Below the pieces are notes generated by a model. The model ran no database searches. It had not been told where the DNA came from and saw only the letters and a list, made by a program, of their open reading frames with translations. The position numbers and the translations under genes were made by a program. Below, one piece after another: positions 6,568 through 13,603 of a stretch of DNA of 16,277 bases (position 1 is its first letter; each line of letters opens with the position of its first letter). The stretch is taken from contig CAYHHX010000012.1 of the NCBI GenBank assembly GCA_964356545.1, forward strand, positions 1-16,277, in the 5' to 3' direction. Source of the stretch: JACPYG01 sp964356545 (lineage in GTDB: Bacteria > Patescibacteriota > Minisyncoccia > Minisyncoccales > Staskawiczbacteraceae).

Positions 6568-7137
6568 ATGGAAATAGATCGCCCAATTACAATAGCTATT
6601 ATTATTTTTATTATTATACTTTTAATGTATTTTTTTGTAGTGCCAAAATATTATGAGTTTCGCGATCTTCAAATAAAGTTAAGCAAGGCCGAGGCTGAAT
6701 ATAATGGAAAATTTGCTTATTATTCAGAAGTAAGTAAAGTTTTTAGAGAATTAGAAGACCGCAAAGAATCTCTTGATAAAATTGAAAATGCCATACCGCC
6801 AAAGCCTCAACTTGCAGATTTAATATACTTTTTACAACAAAAAAGTTCGGAGAGCGGATTAATTGTTAAAAGCATACTTTTAACTAAAATTTCTTCGATT
6901 ACTTCAGAAAGCAGTATTAAGGAAATTATTTTTTCCCTTGATTTGTTAGGAAATTATCAGTCTTTAAAAAATTTCTTATCTTTAATAGAGGGGTCATCTA
7001 GATTATTTGAAGTTGATAATATTTCTTTTGGATCACAAGTAACAAATCAATCATTGCCAAATAACTCAGTCGTTCAGTCTTCGTCTGCACAGGAAACGTA
7101 TTCCTTTAAATTAGAAATAAAAACACATTCGTATTAA
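6568..7137 (+). CDS. pilO: Type IV pilus inner-membrane platform protein PilO
   Basis: PilO is the heterodimer partner of PilN. I start it at ATG 6568, one base after the pilN stop; the longer frame from 6520 adds 16 residues inside pilN and would place a charged stretch before the membrane helix. The 189-residue product has a very short cytoplasmic end, one membrane helix (about residues 7-22, IAIIIFIIILLMYFFV), a coiled coil (FRDLQIKLSKAEAEY onward) and an alpha/beta domain. The phrase IIFSLDLLGNYQSLKNFLSLIEGSSR is the recognisable PilO signature (strand, then helix, then Leu-rich turn). Translation is probably coupled to pilN. Confidence 0.92.
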   Translation: MEIDRPITIAIIIFIIILLMYFFVVPKYYEFRDLQIKLSKAEAEYNGKFAYYSEVSKVFRELEDRKESLDKIENAIPPKPQLADLIYFLQQKSSESGLIVKSILLTKISSITSESSIKEIIFSLDLLGNYQSLKNFLSLIEGSSRLFEVDNISFGSQVTNQSLPNNSVVQSSSAQETYSFKLEIKTHSY

Positions 7138-7156
7138 TGTTTAAAAATTATTGTCT

Positions 7157-7702
7157 ATGGCTATAGTTTTTGTATCACCAAAGCAAAGACAGAAAATGTT
7201 TTTTTTAGGAATTACAGTATTATTCTTACTATTTTTGCTTATTATTGGAACGTTTATCTTTTTTTCTAAACCAAAACCCATTCCGATAGAACAGGTATTT
7301 ATAAAACCTAACATTAAAATTAATTTTGGAATTTTAGACTCAGAACAAGTTAAGAAAAGCTTGTTTATGGAAAGAGTGCAAAAAGAATTTACTTATAAGT
7401 CGGTAACAAACAAAGGAGAACCAAAATTAGGAAGCATTTTTGCGTCTTCAATAGAAGATGCAAAAAAGATTTTAGAAGATTCGGGTTTACTTTCAATTGT
7501 TTTAGAGGAGGCTTTAATGGGCAGAGAAAATCCATTCACTCCTTATTATGGGGTTAATTCCAATGTTTTAAAAAAGGCTTTAATACCCAAAGAAAATCCA
7601 TCTACTCCTTATTATGGGCCTGATTCCAATGTTTTAGAAGAGGCTTCAATACCACAAGATAATTCATCTACTCCTTATTATGGGGCTGATTCCAATTATT
7701 AA
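7157..7702 (+). CDS. Membrane protein with three C-terminal 22-residue repeats, in the pilP position
   Basis: I do not recognise this 181-residue protein. It has a short basic N terminus (SPKQRQK), one membrane helix (about 14-37), a soluble middle part, then three exact-length tandem repeats ending at the stop, each centred on NPSTPYYG. It sits between pilO and pilB, where diderm bacteria carry pilP. However, there is no lipobox cysteine and no PilP-like beta domain is evident, so it is an analogue by position only. ATG 7157 is preferred over TTG 7151; neither has a ribosome site. Inferred role: an extracytoplasmic accessory factor of the pilus base in a cell without an outer membrane. The repeats could bind the cell wall or a pilus component. 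Confidence 0.75.
   Translation: MAIVFVSPKQRQKMFFLGITVLFLLFLLIIGTFIFFSKPKPIPIEQVFIKPNIKINFGILDSEQVKKSLFMERVQKEFTYKSVTNKGEPKLGSIFASSIEDAKKILEDSGLLSIVLEEALMGRENPFTPYYGVNSNVLKKALIPKENPSTPYYGPDSNVLEEASIPQDNSSTPYYGADSNY
7499..7696 (+). repeat. Three in-frame 66-bp tandem repeats
   Basis: Copies at 7499-7564, 7565-7630 and 7631-7696 have identical length with no indels. Each encodes VL-x-x-A-x-x-P/G-x-x-N-P/S-x-TPYYG-x-x-SN. The third copy differs most (PQDNSS against KENPS), and substitutions are scattered, so the duplication is not brand new. The reading frame closes one codon after the last copy. Confidence 0.95.
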
Positions 7703-7714
7703 TAAAAAAATAAA

Positions 7715-9442
7715 ATGAAATTATTACAAGAATTATTCAGCAATGGCTTATTGAATGAAAAAAGTAGAAATGAGTTGCAAGAAGAATCAGAAAAAAATAA
7801 AAGAACAGAAGAAGAAATAATTTTAGAAAAGAAAATTGTTTCTGAGGAATATCTTTTTGAATTAAAAAGCAAGGTTTCTAAAATTTCTCTCAAAAAAGTT
7901 AAAGCCGAAGAAGTTCCTTTAGATGTTTTAAAGTTAATTCCTGAAGAAGCGGCAATAAATTATAAAATGGTACCATTGGCTAAAAATGGAAATGTTTTTG
8001 AAATAGGAATGGTTTATCCAGAAGATGTTCCTGCTCAAAACGCCTTAAGGTTTTTGGGCCGACAGGAAAATTTTACTTACGAAGTTTTTCTTATAACATT
8101 TACAGATTTAAATAATCTTTTAAAACAATATAGAACATTTAAAGGTGAGACAAAAAGAGCCTTAGATGAATTGCAACAAGGGAAAAAAGAAATTTTAGGA
8201 GCAATGGAGAATAATCAATCTACTATAATGATGGCAGAAGAAGCTCCTATTATTAAAATGGTTTTGGTTATTTTAAAGCATGCAGTTGAAGGCAATGCTT
8301 CTGATATTCACATAGAGCCCACTAGAGACAAGATTAGGATAAGACTTAGGCAGAACGGAATTTTGTCTTCAACTCTTTTTTTACCATTAAGCGTACACCT
8401 TGCCATTGCGGCAAGAATTAAAATTATTGCTAGTTTAAAAATTGATGAGAATAGAATCCCACAAGACGGAAGGTTTTCAGCTAAAATTAATAATAAAGAT
8501 ATTGATTTTAGGGTTGCGACTTTTCCAACTCTCTACGGAGAAAAAGTAGAAATTAGGGTTTTAGATTCTTCAAAAGGATTAAAATCTTTTGAAGAACTGG
8601 GACTAAGAGGAAGAAATCTTAAGCTATTAAAAGAAGCAATTAAAAAACCCTATGGATTAATTTTATCTACAGGGCCTACTGGTTCTGGTAAAACGACAAC
8701 ACTATACGCGCTTTTACAAATTTTAAACAAAGACAATGTGAACATTGTTACTATTGAAGACCCTATAGAATATTCTATTGCTGGTATTAATCAATCTCAA
8801 ATAAAGCCAGAAATCGGCTACAGTTTTATTCAGGGGTTGAGACAAATTTTAAGACAAGATCCAAATATTATTATGGTTGGTGAAATTAGAGACGGAGAAA
8901 CAGCTAGCCTCGCTACGCAAGCAGCTTTAACTGGCCATGTTGTTTTATCTTCTTTACACACCAATACTTCTATAGGAGTTATTCCAAGGTTAATCGATAT
9001 GGGAGTTAGACAATTTTTAATTCCCTCTACTTTAAGAGTTGCTATTGCACAGAGATTAATTAGAGTTCTTTGCGCTAACTGTAAAAAGAAGGTCATACCA
9101 GATGAAAAAACTAAAAACTATATTTTAAGCAAGATTAAAAGTTTACCAGCAGAAACAAGAAAAGAAATTAAAATTTCAAATCCTTTACATGTATATGAAG
9201 CCAAAGGATGTGAGCTTTGTGGTTTTATGGGATACACAGATAGAATTGGTCTTTTTGAAGTTTTGTCTATGACAAATGAATTAGCAGAATTAATTTTAAA
9301 AAATCCAGTGGAAAGTTTGATTTTAAAAATAGCCATGAAACAAGGCATGCTGACTATGGAGCAAGAAGGAATATTAAAAGTTTTGAGCGGGGAAACCACA
9401 TTACAAGAAGTTGCAAGAGTGACAGATGAAAAACAAAATTAA
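7715..9442 (+). CDS. pilB: Type IV pilus extension ATPase PilB (GspE/PilB family)
   Basis: PilB is the hexameric cytoplasmic motor that powers pilin polymerisation. At 575 residues it is full length. An N-terminal MshEN-like domain (about 1-150) precedes the motor. In the motor are Walker A GPTGSGKTT (320-328), Asp box TIEDPIEY (346-353), Walker B DPNIIMVGEIRD (382-393) and His box ALTGHVVLSSLHTN (404-417). The zinc tetracysteine C453, C456, C499, C502 is complete (CANCKK ... CELCG), which separates PilB/GspE from PilT. All catalytic residues are present. It starts 12 bases after the repeat-protein stop and is followed by pilT after a short gap filled with small direct repeats. Confidence 0.97.
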   Translation: MKLLQELFSNGLLNEKSRNELQEESEKNKRTEEEIILEKKIVSEEYLFELKSKVSKISLKKVKAEEVPLDVLKLIPEEAAINYKMVPLAKNGNVFEIGMVYPEDVPAQNALRFLGRQENFTYEVFLITFTDLNNLLKQYRTFKGETKRALDELQQGKKEILGAMENNQSTIMMAEEAPIIKMVLVILKHAVEGNASDIHIEPTRDKIRIRLRQNGILSSTLFLPLSVHLAIAARIKIIASLKIDENRIPQDGRFSAKINNKDIDFRVATFPTLYGEKVEIRVLDSSKGLKSFEELGLRGRNLKLLKEAIKKPYGLILSTGPTGSGKTTTLYALLQILNKDNVNIVTIEDPIEYSIAGINQSQIKPEIGYSFIQGLRQILRQDPNIIMVGEIRDGETASLATQAALTGHVVLSSLHTNTSIGVIPRLIDMGVRQFLIPSTLRVAIAQRLIRVLCANCKKKVIPDEKTKNYILSKIKSLPAETRKEIKISNPLHVYEAKGCELCGFMGYTDRIGLFEVLSMTNELAELILKNPVESLILKIAMKQGMLTMEQEGILKVLSGETTLQEVARVTDEKQN

Positions 9443-9513
9443 ACTGTTAAATAGTTAAACTGTTAAATTGAAAATGGAAAATCAGTATAGCAATATAACA
9501 ATTTAGCAATATA
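9439..9513 (+). repeat. Two pairs of short direct repeats, both with a 16-base period
   Basis: TTAAACTGTTAAAT occurs at 9439-9452 and 9455-9468, the first copy containing the pilB stop codon. TAGCAATATA occurs at 9488-9497 and 9504-9513, just before the pilT ATG. Both pairs are offset by 16 bases. The 75-base gap is otherwise A/T-rich with no clear promoter or terminator. Confidence 0.8.
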
Positions 9514-9517
9514 TAAA

Positions 9518-10582
9518 ATGGATTATTTACAAAAATTTAAAAAGCTTTTAGATATAGTTATTAAAGAGGAAGCATCTGACTTGCTTATTTCGGTAGGCCA
9601 TCATCCCACAATAAGAATTACGGGACAATTAGTTCCTTTAATAAAAGAACAAAAGATTTTAGCAGAAGATTCTCGTGGTCTTGCTTTTTCTTTAATAAAC
9701 GAAGTAAAAAAACAAAAGTTTTTAGCAGAAAAAGAAATAGATTTTTCTTATGATTTTGAAGGCAAGTCTAGGTTTAGAGTAAATGTTTTTTTTCAAAAAG
9801 ACGGAATCAGTATAGCCTTGCGTCTTGTTTCTCCTAAAATTAAAACTATTGAAGAGCTAAATATGCCACCTGTTTTGCACGAATTTACAAACAGGTCTCA
9901 GGGGCTAGTTTTAATTACCGGAGCTTCTGGTCAGGGTAAATCTACTACCTTGGCTGCAATGATAGACGAAATAAACCACACAAAATCTGTTCATATAATT
10001 ACAATTGAAGACCCAATTGAATATGTTTATGAAGACGATAGATCGGTTATAGATCAAAGAGAAGTTGGCGAAGATACGAACAGCTTTACGAATGCCTTGA
10101 GAGCTACTTTTCGTCAAAACCCCGATGTAATTATGGTGGGAGAGATGAGAGATTTAGAAACAATTTCTACTACTATTACTGCCGCTGAAACAGGACACTT
10201 GGTTTTTGCAACACTGCATACAAATTCAGCGCCCCAGTCAATTCACAGGATTGTTGATGTATTTTTAGCCGAACAACAAAATCAAATAAGATTTCAATTA
10301 GCCGGGTCTCTTTTAGGTATAATTGCGCAAAGATTAATACCAAGAATTCGCGGAGGATTTATTCCAGTTTGTGAAGTAATGGTTTGCAATCAAGCAATAG
10401 CGAATTTAATTAGAGAAAATAAAGTGCATGAAATTCCAGCAGTAATAGAAACTTCATCTAGAGAAGGGATGATTTCTTTAAACAGAGCCTTGGTTGACTT
10501 GGTAAGAAACAAAGAAATTTCTTTAAACGATGCTACTAAGTTTTCTCTAAACCCATTAGAACTAAAAAGTTTATTACGGTAA
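9518..10582 (+). CDS. pilT: Type IV pilus retraction ATPase PilT
   Basis: PilT disassembles the pilus and gives twitching motility or DNA pull-in. The 354-residue length, an N-terminal PAS-like domain opening with the EEASDLLISVGHHPTIRITG motif, and the absence of a tetracysteine zinc site distinguish it from PilB. Walker A is GASGQGKSTT (135-144), where Ala and Gln replace the usual Pro/Thr and Ser but the GKST core is kept. Asp box is TIEDPIEY (162-169), Walker B RQNPDVIMVGEMRD (199-212) and His box AAETGHLVFATLHTNSA. AIANLIREN (293-301) matches the retraction signature AIRNLIRE except that Ala replaces Arg. PilT is not always encoded beside PilB, so its presence here suggests a retractile pilus. 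Confidence 0.95.
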   Translation: MDYLQKFKKLLDIVIKEEASDLLISVGHHPTIRITGQLVPLIKEQKILAEDSRGLAFSLINEVKKQKFLAEKEIDFSYDFEGKSRFRVNVFFQKDGISIALRLVSPKIKTIEELNMPPVLHEFTNRSQGLVLITGASGQGKSTTLAAMIDEINHTKSVHIITIEDPIEYVYEDDRSVIDQREVGEDTNSFTNALRATFRQNPDVIMVGEMRDLETISTTITAAETGHLVFATLHTNSAPQSIHRIVDVFLAEQQNQIRFQLAGSLLGIIAQRLIPRIRGGFIPVCEVMVCNQAIANLIRENKVHEIPAVIETSSREGMISLNRALVDLVRNKEISLNDATKFSLNPLELKSLLR

Positions 10583-10592
10583 ATATGTTGCA

Positions 10593-11795
10593 ATGAAGTA
10601 CACATATCAAGCTAGAACTAAAGAAGGAAGAATTGAGACGGGAACCGTTGAGGCATCTTCAAAAGATACCGCGGCTACTCTTTTGCAAAAATATAATATT
10701 TATGTTACTTCTCTCAAAGAAATAAAATCTCCGTTTTCTATTAAAATAAAAATTTTTGAAAAAACATCAAAAAAAGATCTAGCTATATTTTCAAGACAGA
10801 TGGCAGTAATGCTTGAATCGAGAGTCTCGATAATACAGAGCTTAACATCTTTAGCTGTTCAGATTCGTAAAAAATCTTTTCAAGAAAAAATAATAAAAAT
10901 TTCTCAAATGGTGGAAGAAGGAAGTCCCTTGTCTGAATCTTTCAGCATTTATCCCGATACTTTTAGTGTTTTTTATGTTAATTTAATAAAATCTGGCGAA
11001 GCGTCTGGTAAAATTTCTGAAGCTCTTTATTATTTATCAGATCACTTAGAAAGAGAATCCGATATTGAATCTCAGCTGAAAAACGCAATGATTTATCCTA
11101 TTTTAGTTTTATGCGTGCTTTCTGTGGTGCTTTTGATAATAATGTTTGTTGTTATGCCAAAGTTAATTGATCTTTTAAAAGAAACTACATCAAAACCGCC
11201 CCTTTTTACTGTATTAATGCTTAATTTTTATAGTTTTTTAAGTGGTTATGGTTGGATTTTACTGCTTGCTTTTTTATCGTTAATTGGATTTTTAATTTAT
11301 TATTTTCGAACCAAGCAGGGTAAGAAAAAGTTTGATGAAATATCTTTGAAAGTACCTATTTTTAAAGTCATACTTCAAAAGATTTTTCTTATTCGTTTTG
11401 CTGAAAGTGTTTCCACACTTATTGCCGCAGGTCTTTCAATTAATAAGGCTTTACAGATTACTAAAGATACAATAACTAATGTAGTTTACAAAAAAATTAT
11501 TTCTGAAGTAGAAGATGGTGTTTCTGAAGGAGAAAAAATCAGTTCTGTTTTAATGAAACATTCAGAGCATGTTCCTGTTTTTGTTGTGCAAATGATCAAA
11601 GTAGGAGAGGAAACCGGTAAGTTAAGCAAAACCTTAATGGAAATAGTAAATTTTTATCAAAAAGAGGTTAAAAGAGCAGTAGATACTTTTACGGCTCTTT
11701 TAGAGCCGGTTTTGATAGTATTTTTAGGAATTGTGGTGGCATTATTGGCAATTTCTGTTTTGTCTCCGCTTTACGGGTCTTTAGGAACTATTTAA
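10593..11795 (+). CDS. pilC: Type IV pilus platform protein PilC (GspF family)
   Basis: PilC is the polytopic membrane platform on which PilB and PilT act. It has 400 residues, normal for the family. The N terminus YTYQARTKEGRIETGTVEASSKDTA is the typical opening. Two homologous cytoplasmic GspF domains follow: FSRQMAVMLESRVSIIQSL ... IKSGEASGKISEAL, and RFAESVSTLIAAGLSINKAL ... IKVGEETGKLSKTL. Membrane helices lie between them (PILVLCVLSVVLLIIMFVVMP; WILLLAFLSLIGFLIYYF) and at the end (LLEPVLIVFLGIVVALLAISVLSPLY). All expected parts are present. It begins 10 bases after the pilT stop without a clear ribosome site and ends just before a stem-loop that precedes the first pilin. Confidence 0.97.
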   Translation: MKYTYQARTKEGRIETGTVEASSKDTAATLLQKYNIYVTSLKEIKSPFSIKIKIFEKTSKKDLAIFSRQMAVMLESRVSIIQSLTSLAVQIRKKSFQEKIIKISQMVEEGSPLSESFSIYPDTFSVFYVNLIKSGEASGKISEALYYLSDHLERESDIESQLKNAMIYPILVLCVLSVVLLIIMFVVMPKLIDLLKETTSKPPLFTVLMLNFYSFLSGYGWILLLAFLSLIGFLIYYFRTKQGKKKFDEISLKVPIFKVILQKIFLIRFAESVSTLIAAGLSINKALQITKDTITNVVYKKIISEVEDGVSEGEKISSVLMKHSEHVPVFVVQMIKVGEETGKLSKTLMEIVNFYQKEVKRAVDTFTALLEPVLIVFLGIVVALLAISVLSPLYGSLGTI

Positions 11796-11798
11796 TTA

Positions 11799-11832
11799 GG
11801 AGTATGGGATTGGCGTTCAAATCCCACACTCC
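11799..11832 (+). promoter_or_regulatory. Stem-loop between pilC and the first pilin gene
   Basis: GGAGT-A-TGGGATT (11799-11811) pairs with AATCCCA-C-ACTCC (11820-11832), 12 bp with one mismatch, around an 8-base loop. No T-run follows, so it is unlikely to terminate. It lies three bases after the pilC stop and 13 bases before the pilin ATG, where it could act as an mRNA processing or stability element. Confidence 0.6.
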
Positions 11833-11845
11833 AAACAATATATTT

Positions 11846-12301
11846 ATGAAAAAAATAAAATTGAAAGAACAAAAGGGATTTACACTTGTTGAGCTGTTGG
11901 TGGTAATATCTATTATAGCTATACTGGCCTCAATTGTTTTATATGGTTCTATGCAATACATAAGCAAAGGTAAAGATGCGTCAGTGAAAGGCAATTTAAC
12001 AGTTTTAATTACAGCTGGCGAAGTATGGTATGATAAAAATGCTAGCAGTTACGCTGGATTTTGTGGTTCGGCAGTTGTTTTAAGATCTTTGAGCCAAATA
12101 CCATCGGCTAGTGGAGATAAATATTGTAATGTTAAAACTCCTGAGGGCACTTCTTGGGCCGCCTGCGCAAGGCAATTTATAGATAGCAACAAAGCCTACT
12201 GTGTTGATAGTAAAGGAAATCAAAAAGATATAAATAATTCAGATTGTAATAGTCAAATCACAAATTGTTGTTTTATTGGTATTACTAATTGCATCCCCTA
12301 A
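11846..12301 (+). CDS. Type IV prepilin 1, cysteine-rich
   Basis: This 151-residue prepilin is the only one directly joined to the pilC end of the operon. I start at ATG 11846 (MKKIKLKEQKG), giving a normal short basic leader; the longer frame from 11804 would begin inside the stem-loop. PilD would cut after G11, leaving FTLVELLVVISIIAILASIVLYGS with the conserved Glu at mature position 5. The globular part has eight cysteines, including a Cys-Cys pair near the end, and a YCVDSKG phrase that matches the WCVDS.G motif of the next three pilins. It is more divergent than those. No promoter is obvious in front, so it probably depends on pilC read-through. Confidence 0.9.
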   Translation: MKKIKLKEQKGFTLVELLVVISIIAILASIVLYGSMQYISKGKDASVKGNLTVLITAGEVWYDKNASSYAGFCGSAVVLRSLSQIPSASGDKYCNVKTPEGTSWAACARQFIDSNKAYCVDSKGNQKDINNSDCNSQITNCCFIGITNCIP

Positions 12302-12302
12302 A

Positions 12303-12349
12303 GTTATTCACACCCTTTCTATTGATTGTGTTTTAAAATAAAGTAAAAT
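12303..12349 (+). promoter_or_regulatory. Pilin promoter module, copy 1
   Basis: TTGATT (12322-12327), a 16-base spacer, and TAAAAT (12344-12349) are preceded by GTTATTCACA (12303-12312), which contains the DnaA-box-like TTATTCACA. The block matches copies 2 and 3 almost base for base. A conserved leader word, AAAGGTCGAG (12367-12376), follows before the pilin 2 ATG and recurs in copy 2. Confidence 0.75.
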
Positions 12350-12403
12350 TAGTAGAAGATGATATTAAAGGTCGAGAGATAATTAGAAAAAACAAAAATA
12401 AAA

Positions 12404-12817
12404 ATGAATAAAAATAAATTTCAAAAAGGTTTTACATTAATTGAATTATTAGTAGTTATTGCCATTATCGGCATATTAGCATCTGTTTTGTTGGTAAATT
12501 TGGCTTCTACAAGGAATAAAGCCAAAGATGCGGGAATAAAATTGGAAATGGCTCAAATAAGAACAGCTATGGAAAATCACTATTCTGTTGGCAGTCAGTA
12601 TACAGGAGGTCTTGCCACGACAGATGTTGTTAATTTAAGAGCTGATATTGTACTAAAAGGAGGTACTGCGACTCTTGCTGGTGAATCGTCAGGTGCTTAT
12701 TGTGTAGAGTACGCCCTAAATACGGGCGGCGGCGGCAATTGGTGCGTTGATTCCACTGGTTATTCTGGTGCCACGGCAAATTGCCAGACTATAGCCGCAG
12801 ACTATGATTGTAACTAA
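12404..12817 (+). CDS. Type IV prepilin 2
   Basis: This 137-residue prepilin has the leader MNKNKFQKG, cleaved after G9, then FTLIELLVVIAIIGILASVLLVNLA with Glu at mature position 5. It is a canonical class III signal and packing helix. The helix continues STRNKAKDAGIKLEMAQIRTAMENHY, a pattern I associate with Patescibacteria pilins. The C-terminal domain is Gly-rich with four cysteines, in AYCVEY, WCVDSTG, NCQT and the final DCN, probably forming two disulfides outside the cell. It has its own promoter and terminator. No Shine-Dalgarno is present; the leader before ATG is nearly pure A/T. It is closest to pilin 3, and the two look like a recent duplication. Confidence 0.93.
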   Translation: MNKNKFQKGFTLIELLVVIAIIGILASVLLVNLASTRNKAKDAGIKLEMAQIRTAMENHYSVGSQYTGGLATTDVVNLRADIVLKGGTATLAGESSGAYCVEYALNTGGGGNWCVDSTGYSGATANCQTIAADYDCN

Positions 12818-12838
12818 TAAAAACAATATTTCTGTTTT

Positions 12839-12869
12839 AATTGACCCCAAATAGGGGTCAATTTTTTTT
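12839..12869 (+). terminator. Terminator after pilin 2
   Basis: AATTGACCCC (12839-12848) pairs perfectly with GGGGTCAATT (12854-12863) around AAATA and runs into eight T ending at 12869. It closes the transcript just before promoter copy 2. Confidence 0.95.
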
Positions 12870-12876
12870 GCGTAGA

Positions 12877-12923
12877 GTTATTCACATCCTTTCTATTGCT
12901 TGCGTTTGAAAATAAAGTAAAAT
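12877..12923 (+). promoter_or_regulatory. Pilin promoter module, copy 2
   Basis: TTGCTT (12896-12901), a 16-base spacer and TAAAAT (12918-12923), with GTTATTCACA at 12877-12886 placed at the same 19-base offset from the -35 as in copy 1. Leader word AAAGGTCGAG recurs at 12952-12961. It drives pilin 3 and lies eight bases after the terminator of pilin 2. Confidence 0.78.
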
Positions 12924-12987
12924 ATAATAAAGAGACAATATGTTAAATGTCAAAGGTCGAGGATATTCTAAATAATTGAAAACAAAA

Positions 12988-13404
12988 ATGAATAAAAATA
13001 AATTTCAAAAAGGTTTTACATTAATTGAATTGTTGGTAGTCATTGCTATTATTGGTATTTTAGCCTCTGTTTTATTGGTAAATTTGGCCACTACAAGAAA
13101 TAAAGCCAAGGATTCGGCAATAAAATTGGAAATGAGCCAGATTAGAACAGCCGTTGAAAATTATGCTTTTGACCAGAATCCAAATACTTATGTTGGTGCT
13201 GATGTTGACCCAGATGTTGTTAATCTCAAAGCCGATATTGTAAATAAAGGAGGGACGGGGCTTTTTGAGTCTTATGCTGTAGGCGCTTATTGCGTTCAGT
13301 ACGTCTTAAATTCTGGCGGCTTATGGTGTGTGGACTCTACCGGTGAAGCCGGCGGAGTAAATATAACTTGCGATAATGTAAATTCTGACTGCGCTAACCC
13401 ATAA
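12988..13404 (+). CDS. Type IV prepilin 3
   Basis: This 138-residue prepilin is a close paralogue of pilin 2. I start at ATG 12988 (MNKNKFQKG) because that leader is identical to pilin 2's; a TTG at 12976 would add MKTK. Cleavage after G9 leaves FTLIELLVVIAIIGILASVLLVNLA, identical to pilin 2 over the whole packing helix. Variation is concentrated in the surface loop after the helix (FDQNPNTYVGADVDPD against HYSVGSQYTGG). DVVNL-A-IV-KGGT and AYCVQY...WCVDSTG are kept, with four cysteines in total. The pattern of a constant stalk and variable head is typical of duplicated pilins under diversifying pressure; that last point is inference. Confidence 0.93.
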   Translation: MNKNKFQKGFTLIELLVVIAIIGILASVLLVNLATTRNKAKDSAIKLEMSQIRTAVENYAFDQNPNTYVGADVDPDVVNLKADIVNKGGTGLFESYAVGAYCVQYVLNSGGLWCVDSTGEAGGVNITCDNVNSDCANP

Positions 13405-13430
13405 AGAAAAATAAAAACTATTTTGTTTTA

Positions 13431-13462
13431 TTGGCTCAGCTAAGGCTGGGCCAATTTTTTTT
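13431..13462 (+). terminator. Terminator after pilin 3
   Basis: TTGGCTCAGC (13431-13440) pairs with GCTGGGCCAA (13445-13454), 10 bp with one wobble, around TAAG, followed by eight T (13455-13462). Confidence 0.95.
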
Positions 13463-13480
13463 GGGTTTTATTAATCTCGA

Positions 13481-13526
13481 GTTATTCGTATTCCTCTATT
13501 GTTTGTATTTTAAAATAGAGTAAAAT
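13481..13526 (+). promoter_or_regulatory. Pilin promoter module, copy 3
   Basis: TTGTTT (13499-13504), a 16-base spacer and TAAAAT (13521-13526). The upstream word has decayed to GTTATTCGTA (13481-13490) and is one base closer to the -35. The rest (CTCTATTG, TTTTAAAATA-AGTAAAAT) matches copies 1 and 2. Confidence 0.72.
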
Positions 13527-13549
13527 AAAATAATAAAATAAATTTATCA

Positions 13550-13590
13550 ACTCTCTATAATTGTTATTTGAATTTAGCGGTTTAGAGAGT
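13550..13590 (+). promoter_or_regulatory. Hairpin in the 5' leader of pilin 4
   Basis: ACTCTCTA (13550-13557) pairs perfectly with TAGAGAGT (13583-13590) around a 25-base loop, ending 13 bases before the pilin 4 ATG. GGGG at 13591-13594 lies next to the stem, so pairing could affect ribosome access. Pilins 2 and 3 lack this hairpin. Confidence 0.5.
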
Positions 13591-13603
13591 GGGGCGCTTG
13601 TAA

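Noticed and set aside
11811..11833. TTCAAATCC as a tRNA T-arm remnant or attachment site
   Set aside because: The bases before it do not form a T-stem with those after it. They belong to the larger pilC-pilin stem-loop, and no other tRNA part is nearby.
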